DNA of 64,000 nucleotides, from contig JAPLFR010000008.1 in the NCBI GenBank assembly GCA_026390575.1, positions 62,001-126,000 of the forward strand, read 5' to 3'. A program made the translations under genes and the position numbers. This document shows, one piece after another, positions 17,282 to 26,655 of the stretch (position 1 is its first letter; every line of letters begins with the position of its first letter). The notes below the pieces were generated by a model. It was not told the DNA's origin. It did no database searches and was given only the letters and a program-made list of their open reading frames with translations. The stretch comes from Ignavibacteriales bacterium. GTDB taxonomy: Bacteria > Bacteroidota > Ignavibacteria > UBA10030.

Positions 17282-18721
17282 ATGAAAATGCTCCGTTTCT
17301 TAATAATTGTTTTATTTGGATCATCATTTTTCATGGCATTTTCAGTTGGTAGTCTAGGCAGTAATCTAAGAGATGTAAACAACCGCGCTGACTATGTCAT
17401 AATTACTCCAATATCTTATTACGCCTTAGCGGAAACATTAGCGATATATCGTCAGGGGAAGAACAATTATACCACAATGGTTATCAATGTGGACACTGTG
17501 CTTGCTCAGTTTGGATCTGGGGTTTCTCCAGATACGGCTTTAAAGAACTTTATTCAATATGCACTCAATAATTGGAGTGATCCTAAGCCTCAATATTTCG
17601 TATTAGCTGGAAATATAAATACTGTTCCTTCTCATCCCGAACCGGAATCCATTTCATCTGAATGGGTTACCGTTCGCGACACACTTTTAATGATCGATCA
17701 ATGGTTTGTAGAAGTCCCTGGTACATTGCAAGTAAATGCATGTATCGGACGTTTACCGGCATGGGATTCGCTCGGACTTTCTGTTATGATTGCTAAAACC
17801 ATAAATTACGATCAAGAAGCGGTTGGTGAATGGTACAATAAGGCTATTTGTCTATCCGATTATGATAGCAGCGATGGTTACATTTTCGAAAACAATGCGA
17901 ACTCTATCAAGTCCATTCTCGGTTCACTCTGGAGTGATACTATTACTGTCAACATCAGAAGCAGTTCGCCTAATCATCTTGATACAGCTGGTTTTCTACG
18001 TCTCTGGAATGAAGGCGCTGCAATAATCACGTATTGGGGTCATGCGAACCAGAATCAATTCTCGAAGAGCCGATATTTTTATACAGAGAGTATAGATTCC
18101 CTTATTAATGGCAACCAATTGCCTGTGTGTCTTCTGGCTGGATGCGATTTGTTATACGATAGTCGTCCCCCGCTTTCTATTCCAACCCATCTACTTGAGA
18201 AAAATGGCGGAGGTGCAGTTGCAGTTATTTCATCCGAAGGATTGTCTTATGAGTCTGAGGTGTTTAATTTCTACACTACTTTAATAAACTCAATGATTCA
18301 GAAACCGAACGAGCCGATTGGGATGTTGTTCAAAGAAGCGAAGTGTAGTTTAAATTATTTTGACGTTATTAGAAAATTAACGTTTTTAGGTGATCCGGCT
18401 TTAATAGTTAAACATCCTGTCGCTCTCACTGATGTGCAAAACCAGTTTTCTCATCCTGAATCGTTTGCACTTAAACAGAATTATCCAAATCCATTTAATC
18501 CGACAACTGTAATTGTTTACCAATTGCCAGCTCAAAGCAATGTTACGTTGATAGTATTTGATATGCTAGGAAGAGAAGTTAAAACGCTAGTAAATGATAG
18601 ACAATCTGCCGGTCTTCATTCGGTAATTTTCAATGCGAGTGGTCTGACGAGCGGTGTTTATTTTTATCGGTTGCAAGCTGGTTCATTTACTGAAACAAAG
18701 AAATTATTATTTCTCAAATAG
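17282..18721 (+). CDS. Gingipain-type (C25) cysteine protease with T9SS tail (cassette 10)
   Basis: 479 residues from Met 17282, chosen over 17252 because the signal peptide (MKMLRFLIIVLFGSSFFMAFS) starts there. Peptidase C25 fold: 'DYVIITPISYYALAETLA' at the start, 'YFVLAGNINTVPSHPE', catalytic His in 'ITYWGHANQNQFS' and Cys in 'PVCLLAGCDLLYD', then 'GAVAVISSEGLSYE'. A T9SS type A tail completes the protein ('KQNYPNPFNPTTVIVYQLP', ending KKLLFLK). No prodomain of the long gingipain type is visible, so it resembles the shorter C25 proteins common in this lineage. It would be exported and cleave proteins outside the cell or process surface proteins. Specificity is unknown. Confidence 0.85.
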   Translation: MKMLRFLIIVLFGSSFFMAFSVGSLGSNLRDVNNRADYVIITPISYYALAETLAIYRQGKNNYTTMVINVDTVLAQFGSGVSPDTALKNFIQYALNNWSDPKPQYFVLAGNINTVPSHPEPESISSEWVTVRDTLLMIDQWFVEVPGTLQVNACIGRLPAWDSLGLSVMIAKTINYDQEAVGEWYNKAICLSDYDSSDGYIFENNANSIKSILGSLWSDTITVNIRSSSPNHLDTAGFLRLWNEGAAIITYWGHANQNQFSKSRYFYTESIDSLINGNQLPVCLLAGCDLLYDSRPPLSIPTHLLEKNGGGAVAVISSEGLSYESEVFNFYTTLINSMIQKPNEPIGMLFKEAKCSLNYFDVIRKLTFLGDPALIVKHPVALTDVQNQFSHPESFALKQNYPNPFNPTTVIVYQLPAQSNVTLIVFDMLGREVKTLVNDRQSAGLHSVIFNASGLTSGVYFYRLQAGSFTETKKLLFLK

Positions 18722-18737
18722 TATCAAATGCATTTGC

Positions 18738-19022
18738 ACTTAACCATTATAAAAAGGAAAGAGTTCCCGCCGAAGCGGGATTTCGCAGGCTCAACAAGCA
18801 AATAAAATTCTTCCCATACGTCCCGCGAAGAGAGATGCGAATGTTCAATAAACTTGTTTCGTTTTCGCAACTTAAAAATTATCACCTGCCTGCCGCATCC
18901 CGCTTTGCGGGACGGAAGGCGGGCACGCAAGCAGGGCGCCGCAGTCCGATCCTGCTCTGCAGGATCGCGATCGCGTTCCATTGCAATGGCAATGGAACGG
19001 ACTTAGCGCCCATCCGTTAGGC
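18738..19022 (+). repeat. attC10 recombination site
   Basis: Inverse core ACTTAAC (18738-18744) is less canonical; the left arm has GTTCCCGC/GCGGGA and GGCTCAACAAG. It carries a CCTGCC...GCAAGCAGG palindrome (18885-18935) with an inner CATCCCGC/GCGGGACG hairpin and a GTCCG...CGGAC palindrome (18944-19002). Core GTTAGGC is at 19016-19022. Confidence 0.7.
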
Positions 19023-19062
19023 GGCCTATGTAGGTTAGCTGATTATTTATTGTTCGATTATC

Positions 19063-19767
19063 ATGAAGAAAATTATTATGGAAAATACTCAAATATCTCA
19101 ATCAGAGGTGATAAAGTTAATATGCAGTAGATTAATCATAGGTATTCCTGCATTAGTACTAATTCTATTCCTTCCCGCGGGAACGTTTGCTTATTGGGAA
19201 GCTTGGATTTATCTGGCGATATTATTAATTCCAATGTCGCTAGTTATGTTTTACTTCCTAAAAAAAGCACCGGAATTCTTGGCGCGAAGAATGAAATTAA
19301 AGGAAAAGGAAGCTGAGCAAAAATTAATAGTTAAGATCTCATATATTCCATTTCTATTGTCATTCATTATTCCGGGAATTGACAATCGATTTGGTTGGTC
19401 AAATGTTCCCTTTATTATCATTGTTATAGCTGATGTATTAGTATTTACTGGCTATATATTTGTTTTTCGCGTATTCAAAGAAAACCAATTTGCATCTCGC
19501 ATTATTGAAGTCGAAAAAGGACAAAAAGTAATTCAAAGTGGACCGTATAGAATAGTTCGGCATCCTATGTATATGGGAGCAATATTGATATATATCGCAT
19601 CACCATTGGCGTTAGGTTCATATTGGGCAATTATCCCAGCGATATTCATAGTTCCAATTTTCGTTGCAAGGATTATAAATGAGGAAAGTGTACTTATAAA
19701 AGAACTTGAGGGGTACTCGGAATACAAACTATACACTAGATATCGCCTCATTCCAGGTATTTGGTAA
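19063..19767 (+). CDS. Isoprenylcysteine-carboxyl-methyltransferase-like membrane enzyme (cassette 11)
   Basis: 234 residues, five or so membrane segments (about 20-40, 45-65, 100-120, 125-145, 170-205). The C-terminal half has the ICMT/PEMT hallmark: 'SGPYRIVRHPMYMGAIL' and 'RIINEESVLIKELEGYSEYK', ending 'TRYRLIPGIW'. Such enzymes use SAM to methylate isoprenoid, lipid or other membrane-bound acceptors; bacterial substrates are mostly unknown. Met 19081 is an alternative start six codons in. Its cassette ends match: GTTAGGCGGCCTATG at the start against CATGGGACGCCTAAC at the end. Confidence 0.85.
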   Translation: MKKIIMENTQISQSEVIKLICSRLIIGIPALVLILFLPAGTFAYWEAWIYLAILLIPMSLVMFYFLKKAPEFLARRMKLKEKEAEQKLIVKISYIPFLLSFIIPGIDNRFGWSNVPFIIIVIADVLVFTGYIFVFRVFKENQFASRIIEVEKGQKVIQSGPYRIVRHPMYMGAILIYIASPLALGSYWAIIPAIFIVPIFVARIINEESVLIKELEGYSEYKLYTRYRLIPGIW

Positions 19768-19783
19768 AAATATTTCATGGGAC

Positions 19784-20010
19784 GCCTAACCAGCGATTCC
19801 CGCCAAAAGGTGAAACACGGCGGGTTTTCAACAAGCTGACCGGATGAGCATCGCCCGCCTGCGTTGATAAGAAAACTTCGGCGGGCTTGTACGTTAAGCA
19901 TGGCAAGCAGAGGTTTTGATGTTTAATAATTTAGTTTTCAGCATGAACTCATTTCGTTTTGTTTATTTTGAAAGTATTCATCGCGGCAGCTTAGCCGCCA
20001 TCCGTTAGGC
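19784..20010 (+). repeat. attC11 recombination site (without the GTCCG palindrome)
   Basis: Inverse core GCCTAAC (19784-19790), arm GCGATTCCCGCC/GGCGGG and CAACAAGCTGACCGG, core GTTAGGC (20004-20010). Before the core it reads GCGGC-AGCTTA-GCCGC, the same simple stem-loop as in attC3. A different GCCCGCC/GGCGGGC palindrome lies in the left half at about 19853-19888. Confidence 0.85.
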
Positions 20011-20055
20011 AACGTTGCCACCATATAGACTTGAATATATTCATGGAGGGCACAA

Positions 20056-21468
20056 ATGAAAAATCGACTTGTTTTTTTCTGTTTGTTCGTTTTTCTACTT
20101 CCAGAATTTCTCAATGCTCAAACAAACACTCACCTTACTCAAGAGCAAAAATCCTGGCTCTCTAAAGCCAATCGCCATAAAAAAAACGGCTGGTTGTATC
20201 TCCATATTGAAGGAGCACCAAAAGAACGCGGTTTCCAGCATGGATACTTACTTGCAAAAGAAATTAAGGAATCAATTAGAATACTCAGCGAGTCATGGAA
20301 ATATGAAAGTGCCTTAGAATGGCAGTGGCTTGTTCAGGAAACTGGTAGGATGTTTACTGCCAAAATTGACACGGAAAATCTTACCGAAATCGATGGGATA
20401 GTCGAAGGGATGAATGCTTCCGGTGATTCAACAAGCCGAGATGAAATTGTAACGCTAAATGGAGTTATAGAAATTACGGGATATTGGTGGCCGACAGTAA
20501 AAGATACAATATCGACCAATTCACCGGAACCGAAGAAAGAATCTTGCAGTTCGTTTATCGCAACGGGAAACATGACTGCCGATGGCAGTATAGTACTTGG
20601 ACACAACACGATGAGTGGTTATTGTTCCCCCTTCTTTAATATTATATTGGATATACTTCCCGATAAAGGTTACAGGGTGTTCATGCAATCCTGTGCAGGT
20701 TTTATTCATAGCGGAACTGATTTCTTTGTAACAGCCTCTGGACTTGTCGGATCAGAAACAACAATTTCTGGTTTCCTACCATTCGATAAAAAGGGCACTT
20801 TAGAATTTACACGAATGCGGCATGCCACACAATATGCATCTTCGATTGATGAATGGTGTGAAATAATGAAAAAGGATAACAACGGTGGTTATGCAAATGC
20901 ATGGCTGATTGGTGATATAAATACTAACGAAATTGCCCGGCTTGAGCTCGGATTGAAGTATGTTGGATTTGAGAAAAAGAAAGACGGCTATTTTATAGGC
21001 TCTAACGTTGCTGAAGACTTAAAAATCTTGCGCTTCGAAACCAAAATGAGGGAAACCAACATTAAGAATGATTGCATTGCCCGCCGTGTTCGCTGGAAAC
21101 AACTGATGAAAGAATATAAGGGCAAAATTAACTTGAAACTTGCCAAACAATTTGAATCCGACCATTTTGATACCTATTTGAATTCAATGAAACCCGGCGG
21201 ACGAACGCTCTGTTTACATGCGGAAATCGATCCTCAATTCTTTAGTTCTGGTATTCCTTTTGATCCATCGGGAACGCTTGATGGAAAAGTTGTCGATTCA
21301 AAGATGGCAAAGAAAATGTCTTTTCTTGCACGCTGGGGATCGGCATGTGGAAGAGCATTCATTGCCAAAAATTTTCTTGAAGAACATCCACAATTCGAAT
21401 GGATGACCGGTTTGCTCAAGGATCGTCCGACGCAGCCGTGGACAGAGTTCAAATCCGGAGAGAAATAA
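20056..21468 (+). CDS. Phospholipase-B/C45-like Ntn hydrolase, exported (cassette 12)
   Basis: 470 residues with signal peptide (about 1-22, 'LLPEFLNAQ') and a GGAGG ribosome-binding site. Features of the phospholipase-B-like / acyl-CoA:6-APA acyltransferase (C45) group: 'GAPKERGFQHGYLLAKEI' near residue 55, and the candidate N-terminal-nucleophile Cys in 'KESCSSFIATGNMTADGS' followed by 'VLGHNTM'. Later come 'GLVGSETTISGF' and 'NAWLIGDINTNEIARLELG'. These enzymes hydrolyse amide or acyl bonds after autocatalytic cleavage before the Cys. The lipid or peptide substrate cannot be inferred. No T9SS tail. Confidence 0.8.
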   Translation: MKNRLVFFCLFVFLLPEFLNAQTNTHLTQEQKSWLSKANRHKKNGWLYLHIEGAPKERGFQHGYLLAKEIKESIRILSESWKYESALEWQWLVQETGRMFTAKIDTENLTEIDGIVEGMNASGDSTSRDEIVTLNGVIEITGYWWPTVKDTISTNSPEPKKESCSSFIATGNMTADGSIVLGHNTMSGYCSPFFNIILDILPDKGYRVFMQSCAGFIHSGTDFFVTASGLVGSETTISGFLPFDKKGTLEFTRMRHATQYASSIDEWCEIMKKDNNGGYANAWLIGDINTNEIARLELGLKYVGFEKKKDGYFIGSNVAEDLKILRFETKMRETNIKNDCIARRVRWKQLMKEYKGKINLKLAKQFESDHFDTYLNSMKPGGRTLCLHAEIDPQFFSSGIPFDPSGTLDGKVVDSKMAKKMSFLARWGSACGRAFIAKNFLEEHPQFEWMTGLLKDRPTQPWTEFKSGEK

Positions 21469-21525
21469 ACAATATTTTGCAATTCATTGAATCTTAGACT
21501 TCAATAACATCTTGGGCGTTACGCT

Positions 21526-21830
21526 GCCTAACAAGACGCTCCCGCCCAACAAGACGGCGGGCAAGCAAGCTGACGGATGTTAGCTGAGTGCAATTTACAT
21601 GGCACGCATAGGTTTTAGTCTTAATAATTTCTTTTTCAGCATGAACTCACTTCGCTGGTTACATGTTGAAAGTTATCACCTGCCTGCCGGCTTGTCCGCT
21701 GAAACGAAGTGCAAGTGGAAGTGCCTACGGCACGCAGGCAGGGCGCCGCAGTCCGATCCTGCTCTGCAGGGATCGCGATCGCATTCCATTGCAATGGCAA
21801 TGGAACGGACTTAGCGCCGATCCGTTAGTT
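21526..21830 (+). repeat. attC12 recombination site
   Basis: Inverse core GCCTAAC (21526-21532), arm CCCGCC-CAACAAGAC-GGCGGG, CCTGCC...GCAGGCAGG palindrome (21679-21742), GTCCG...CGGAC palindrome (21751-21810), core GTTAGTT (21824-21830). Cassette ends GTTAGGCAACG and CGCTGCCTAAC pair at all but one or two bases. Confidence 0.8.
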
Positions 21831-21868
21831 GCACTTGCCCGATACAGTTTATAAAAGGAGAATAATAC

Positions 21869-24166
21869 ATGAAAAACCTATTTCGGTTTTCGGCACTGTT
21901 AGTTTTGTGCTACGCCAGCGCAGACCTATCAATTGCTCAATGGGTTCAAAGTAACGGACCGTATGGTGGCAGTATTCATACCATTGCAATCAGCCCCGAC
22001 GGAAGTAACATCTTTGCAGGCACTTGGGGCGGGGGAGTGTTTCTCTCCACAAACAACGGTTTAAGTTGGACATACTCCGGATTGACAAACGCTGGTGTTA
22101 GCGCTCTTGCTATCAGCCCCGACGGAAAAAATATCTATGCGGGCTGTTCAGCCTGGACCAGTGGAGTTTTCCTTTCGACAGACAATGGTTCGAGTTGGAC
22201 GGCAGTCAATAATGGTTTGCCAAACGTCGGCGTCAGTTCACTTACAATAAGCTCTGATGGGTCGAAGATATTCGCTGGAACCAGTAGTGGCGCCTTTCTG
22301 TCAACGAATAACGGTTCAAGCTGGATGACAATAAACAATGGACTTACGAACACAAATATTTGGTCTCTCGCCGTCAGTCATGATGGATCAAAGATATTTG
22401 CAGGTACCTTAGGTGGCGGGGTCTTTCTATCAACGGACAATGGCTCTAACTGGACAAGCGTCAGCAACGGATTGACGAATATGAATGCCATTTCTCTAGC
22501 TATTAGCCCGGATGGTGCAAATATATATGTTGCGGTCTGTACCAAAGGGTCGATCATCCAAGAGGGGCCCACGGGCGGTCGGGTTTTTCATTCCACGAAC
22601 AACGGTTCTAGCTGGACAAAATGCGATTCCATATTGGTGAGTGCAGGTGCGGATGCTTCCTCTCTCGCGATCAGCCCGGATGGTGCGAATATTTATGCGG
22701 GAACTTGGAGCAACAGAGGAGTTTATCTTTCCACAGACAACGGATTGAGTTGGAGCCCGGTCAATAATGGATTCAATACTCCGTCTTTGGTTCCTCCAAA
22801 CATTTGGACTCTGGCTACAAGTCCCGATGGGGGAAGTATTTTCGTCGGCACGCATGGTAATGGACTGTATCGTTCCACCACTAGCAATGTAAATTGGATA
22901 GAGACGAATTCCGGATTGACAAACCTCGGCATTCAATGTTTCGGATTCTATTTGAACGATACACACGTCTTTGCAGGCAGCGGCGGTGAAGGAATTTTCC
23001 TTTCTACGGACGACGGTTTAAACTGGACCACAAACAACATTGGGTTGACAGGTGGCAACGTTACCTGTCTTGTTGTCAACCCGGCCGATTCGAATATATT
23101 TGCAGGTACTTGCGGGTGGTGGTCAGGAATCTATGTTTCTACGAATCCCGGTGCCAGCTGGGCCGCAGGTCATAACGCATTAACATACGTCAACATCAGG
23201 ACCCTTGCAATGAATTCTGGCGGGATGAATATCTTTGCGGGTACCGACAGTGGAGTTTTTCTTTCCACGGACAATGGATCATCCTGGAGTGCGGTAAACA
23301 ATGGGTTAACCAACCTTACAGTGTACTCTCTCGCAACTACCCCCAGTGCGACGGATATCTTTGCTGGTACTCTCGGCGGCGGTGTGTTTCATTCCACAAA
23401 CAACGGTTCAAGTTGGACGGCAGTTAACTCTGGATTAACTAATGATTCTGTCTATTCTCTTGTGATCAGCCCGGATGGGACGAAACTCTTTGCCGGTAGT
23501 TGTAGCAATAATGGTGGAATTTTTCTCTCCACGAACAATGGTGTAAGCTGGGTGGCAGTAAACAATGGATTTCCAAATCCTTATATCAATTCCAATTCCC
23601 TTGCAATTACGCCAGATGGGAAGTATATCTTTGCCGGTACTGCCTTTAGCGGGATGTATCTATCTGCGGACAATGGTTCATCCTGGACAGCGGTCAATGA
23701 TGGATTGCCGAATCTATTGATTACATCAGTTGCAGTCAACAGAAGCGGAACATTTCTCTTTATCGGAGCTGCAGGTGGAAGTACCACAAGTATGATGAAG
23801 ATGAGTAATAGAACCGTAGGGGGGAGTACCGCATATGGAGTGTGGCGACGCCCGGTGTCACAGTTGATCAGTGGCATTGAAAATAGGTCAGAACAGATTC
23901 CGATTCGTTTTGCTTTGGAGCAAAACTATCCAAATCCGTTCAACCCATCAACAGTCATAAACTATTCCATGCCAACAAGTGGCATGGTAACTCTGAAAGC
24001 CTACGATGTACTTGGCAGAGAATTACGAACATTGGTCAGTCAGCATCAGACCGCAGGGAGTCATTCCGTCACTTTCAACGCGGGCAATCTCACAAGCGGA
24101 TTGTATTTTTATCGTTTACAAGCCGGCTCATTTTCAGAAACAAAGAAACTTGTTCTATTGCGATGA
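21869..24166 (+). CDS. BNR/sortilin-type beta-propeller repeat protein with T9SS tail (cassette 13)
   Basis: 765 residues, signal peptide about 1-23 and AAGGAG ribosome-binding site. About 14 repeats of roughly 45 residues follow the pattern 'ISPDGxNIFAGTxGGGVFLSTDNGSSW', containing the BNR Asp-box (S-x-D/N-x-G-x-x-W). They should build one or two beta-propellers. A T9SS type A tail ends the protein ('EQNYPNPFNPSTVINYSMP', ending KKLVLLR). Such proteins are surface-exposed binding proteins; Asp-boxes alone do not prove sialidase or other catalysis. At about 2.5 kb this is a very large integron cassette. Repetitive DNA makes slippage and length variation likely. Confidence 0.9.
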   Translation: MKNLFRFSALLVLCYASADLSIAQWVQSNGPYGGSIHTIAISPDGSNIFAGTWGGGVFLSTNNGLSWTYSGLTNAGVSALAISPDGKNIYAGCSAWTSGVFLSTDNGSSWTAVNNGLPNVGVSSLTISSDGSKIFAGTSSGAFLSTNNGSSWMTINNGLTNTNIWSLAVSHDGSKIFAGTLGGGVFLSTDNGSNWTSVSNGLTNMNAISLAISPDGANIYVAVCTKGSIIQEGPTGGRVFHSTNNGSSWTKCDSILVSAGADASSLAISPDGANIYAGTWSNRGVYLSTDNGLSWSPVNNGFNTPSLVPPNIWTLATSPDGGSIFVGTHGNGLYRSTTSNVNWIETNSGLTNLGIQCFGFYLNDTHVFAGSGGEGIFLSTDDGLNWTTNNIGLTGGNVTCLVVNPADSNIFAGTCGWWSGIYVSTNPGASWAAGHNALTYVNIRTLAMNSGGMNIFAGTDSGVFLSTDNGSSWSAVNNGLTNLTVYSLATTPSATDIFAGTLGGGVFHSTNNGSSWTAVNSGLTNDSVYSLVISPDGTKLFAGSCSNNGGIFLSTNNGVSWVAVNNGFPNPYINSNSLAITPDGKYIFAGTAFSGMYLSADNGSSWTAVNDGLPNLLITSVAVNRSGTFLFIGAAGGSTTSMMKMSNRTVGGSTAYGVWRRPVSQLISGIENRSEQIPIRFALEQNYPNPFNPSTVINYSMPTSGMVTLKAYDVLGRELRTLVSQHQTAGSHSVTFNAGNLTSGLYFYRLQAGSFSETKKLVLLR

Positions 24167-24174
24167 GCAATTGC

Positions 24175-24390
24175 ACCTAACCAGCAACTCAATCTGACGG
24201 ATTGCGCGTAGGTGCATTGAACATTGCGCTTAGAGGTTTTGATGTTTAATAATTTTGTTTTTAGCATGAACATAGTTCGTTTTGTGTAACATTGAATTTG
24301 ATCACGCGGCAGTCCGATCCTGCTCTGCAGGATCGCGATCGCGTTTCATTGCAATGGCATTGGAACGGACTTAGCGCTGATCCGTTAGGG
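24175..24390 (+). repeat. attC13 recombination site
   Basis: Inverse core ACCTAAC (24175-24181), CAGC, simple arm AACTCAATCTGACGG as in attC1, GTCCG...CGGAC palindrome (24312-24370), core GTTAGGG (24384-24390). Cassette 13 starts GTTAGTTGCACTTGC and ends GCAATTGCACCTAAC, complementary except at two positions. Confidence 0.8.
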
Positions 24391-24485
24391 CGCATGCGCA
24401 GAAATGAATTTACCTTTTACTCATCAGTAATATAAATCTTTATAGATTGTTCTAATCTTCCTATAACATACGAAAGGGTAAGAGA

Positions 24486-26531
24486 ATGATATTACGAAGA
24501 CATAAAAGTAAAATGTTTTGGCCAATGACAATTCCTGTGAAACCACATAGTTCAACAGTTTTCTCAGTGGCTGCCGTCATCGTGGCGATGTTCCTCTGTG
24601 CTCCATCGCCATTTCCGCACAAGGCCGGAAACACCAAGGGACGACCAATTGCGCAAACCGTAAAGCCAATGTCACCGCCCGTGGATTCAGCTTCACTTGT
24701 GCGTCTCCTAGATTCTCTCATCGTTCCGGGACTGGAGAAATATCACATACCCGGGATGGTCGTTGCAATCGTCCATGACAGCAACATCGTTCTGGCAAAA
24801 GGATACGGCTACGCCGATGTCGAGCGTAAGATTCCTTTTGATCCGGACAGCACCGTTATACGGATAGCCTCGGTCTCGAAGCTCATCACAGGAACGGCAG
24901 TGCTGCAGCTTGTCGATCGCAGAGTGCTCGACATGCATCAGGATATCAACACCTATCTGACACAGTTCAAGGTTGACAATTGGCCGGGAAAGCCGATCAC
25001 GCTTCACCATCTTCTCACGCATACGGCCGGATTCGATGACCGGTCTATCGGGAAATCAGCATGGACACAAGAAACCCAGGTTCCTTTGGGTAACTTTCTT
25101 GTGACGCGCCTTCAACGGATATGCCCGCCGGGCGAAGTGTATACTTATTCGAACATCTCCAACGCGCTTGCTGGCTTCGTGGTGGAGGAAGCCGTGCATG
25201 AGGACTATGCCGCGTATGTCCGCCACAACATATTCGAACCCCTCGGGATGGCAAGAAGCGACTACCGGCTGCGCCCGGATCTCCAGCCGCTTTTGGCGCA
25301 ATGTTACTCTCATGCCGGCGCGGGCTTTCAGCACAACCCGTTTGACTTTATCAATGATTATCCCGGCGGGCAGATGCTTTCAACCGCGAAGGATATGTCA
25401 AAGTTCATGATTGCCCACCTTCAGCTCGGACGGTATGCAGGCAAGAGGATCCTGAGCGAGGAAAGTGCTGTGGCTATGCACTCAGTTCAATTCACGCATC
25501 ATAAGGGATTGGAACATCCGGTCGGGTACAGTTTCGGAATCGTCCCGGCCAAGTCACAGACAGTACTCATGCATGACGGTGGATATACGGGAATCGGTTG
25601 TAGACTTTGCCTCAGTCCTGAAAACCGGATCGGTTTCTTCGTGGCGTGCAACATCATGGATGGCAGGCTGCTCGACGAGGTGAGCCGCAATATTCTTGAC
25701 TTGTTTATTCCCGATTCGCCGCAGGATAGCACGAAATATCCTTTGACCATCCTTCCACAGTATGACAGGGGCATCGCGGAGTTTGCCGGAACGTACCGGT
25801 TCTCCCGATATGTGCACAGCGATGTCACAAAGATGGGCGTCCTGATCGGCATGAGCGGCCCCGAACTGAACATCGGGCGGAACGAGGATGGAATGATTTT
25901 GATGGACACGTACTATGGCAAGCCGCGCCGAATGATCCAGATCCAGCCCTGCGTGTTCCAGTCGATCGATGACAAATATATGTGCGCATTTCGAAGGGAT
26001 GAGTCGGCGAAAATTACGCACCTCTTCACGAACGGCAATACTGCTTTTGAGAAGATTTCGTGGTATGAGACGACGAGTTTTCAGCGCAGCTTGCTTGCCG
26101 TTTGTATGATATTTTTTGTGTTTGTGTCAATCGCACTCCCGATCATCCGGAAGATTAGGAAAACGCAAAAACCATCCAGGCTGGATGTTGATCCTATACG
26201 CTGGTTCTCACAGAAGACGGCATCCACGTTTCTCATCTATTTTCTGGGATTAGGAGTCGTGATGGGATTTGTCATTCCCCAAGAGGAACTGATGTTAGGA
26301 TTTGCTCACGGGATGCACTGGATAACCTATATCGTGCAGACTATTGCACTTCTGGGCATCTTGTTTCTAGCGGGACTGCTCGGGTTATTGTTCTGGCAGT
26401 CTATTGGAAGATCTGATGCGAGACCTAGTGAACAAGCGTGGTCAGGATGGCTGGGTCTCATGACCGCTGTTATTGGAGTGACATTTGTCTGGTTCCTCTG
26501 GTACTGGAACCTGATCGGATACCAGTTCTAG
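24486..26531 (+). CDS. Class-C-type serine hydrolase with C-terminal membrane domain (cassette 14)
   Basis: 681 residues. N-terminal hydrophobic segment (about 24-44) acts as signal or anchor. The beta-lactamase-type domain spans about 75-400, with nucleophile motif SVSK ('RIASVSKLITGTAVLQL'), YSN ('EVYTYSNISNALAGF') and 'HDGGYTGIGC'. After a linker domain, four membrane segments lie at about 535-555, 580-600, 615-640 and 660-680. This layout, a periplasmic hydrolase on a membrane stalk, is known from Ignavibacteria and Bacteroidetes; substrate unknown. Its coding sequence is richer in GC than its neighbours. The first residues (MILRRHKSK) could be leader if a later start is used. Confidence 0.85.
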   Translation: MILRRHKSKMFWPMTIPVKPHSSTVFSVAAVIVAMFLCAPSPFPHKAGNTKGRPIAQTVKPMSPPVDSASLVRLLDSLIVPGLEKYHIPGMVVAIVHDSNIVLAKGYGYADVERKIPFDPDSTVIRIASVSKLITGTAVLQLVDRRVLDMHQDINTYLTQFKVDNWPGKPITLHHLLTHTAGFDDRSIGKSAWTQETQVPLGNFLVTRLQRICPPGEVYTYSNISNALAGFVVEEAVHEDYAAYVRHNIFEPLGMARSDYRLRPDLQPLLAQCYSHAGAGFQHNPFDFINDYPGGQMLSTAKDMSKFMIAHLQLGRYAGKRILSEESAVAMHSVQFTHHKGLEHPVGYSFGIVPAKSQTVLMHDGGYTGIGCRLCLSPENRIGFFVACNIMDGRLLDEVSRNILDLFIPDSPQDSTKYPLTILPQYDRGIAEFAGTYRFSRYVHSDVTKMGVLIGMSGPELNIGRNEDGMILMDTYYGKPRRMIQIQPCVFQSIDDKYMCAFRRDESAKITHLFTNGNTAFEKISWYETTSFQRSLLAVCMIFFVFVSIALPIIRKIRKTQKPSRLDVDPIRWFSQKTASTFLIYFLGLGVVMGFVIPQEELMLGFAHGMHWITYIVQTIALLGILFLAGLLGLLFWQSIGRSDARPSEQAWSGWLGLMTAVIGVTFVWFLWYWNLIGYQF

Positions 26532-26655
26532 TGCCACTACAATTAAGTAATATTGTGTTTTATTACTGCTAAGTTCATTATTTTCGCGGCACTGTGCCGC
26601 ATGGAATACAAGATCATTTATTAGAAACGGCACTAGAATTCACACAAGACAGTAT

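Noticed and set aside
5805-24390. Regular repeats suggesting a CRISPR array
   Set aside because: Repeats are 196-330 bp, vary in modules and are separated by whole genes; there are no short spacers and no cas genes.
5805-24390. Repeats as copies of an insertion sequence or MITE
   Set aside because: No target duplication or shared terminal repeat around each copy; instead the ends change from cassette to cassette and pair within a cassette, which fits attC sites.
24486-26531. Antibiotic-resistance beta-lactamase call
   Set aside because: The SxxK/YSN family includes many esterases and peptidases; the membrane-domain form is not a known resistance enzyme.
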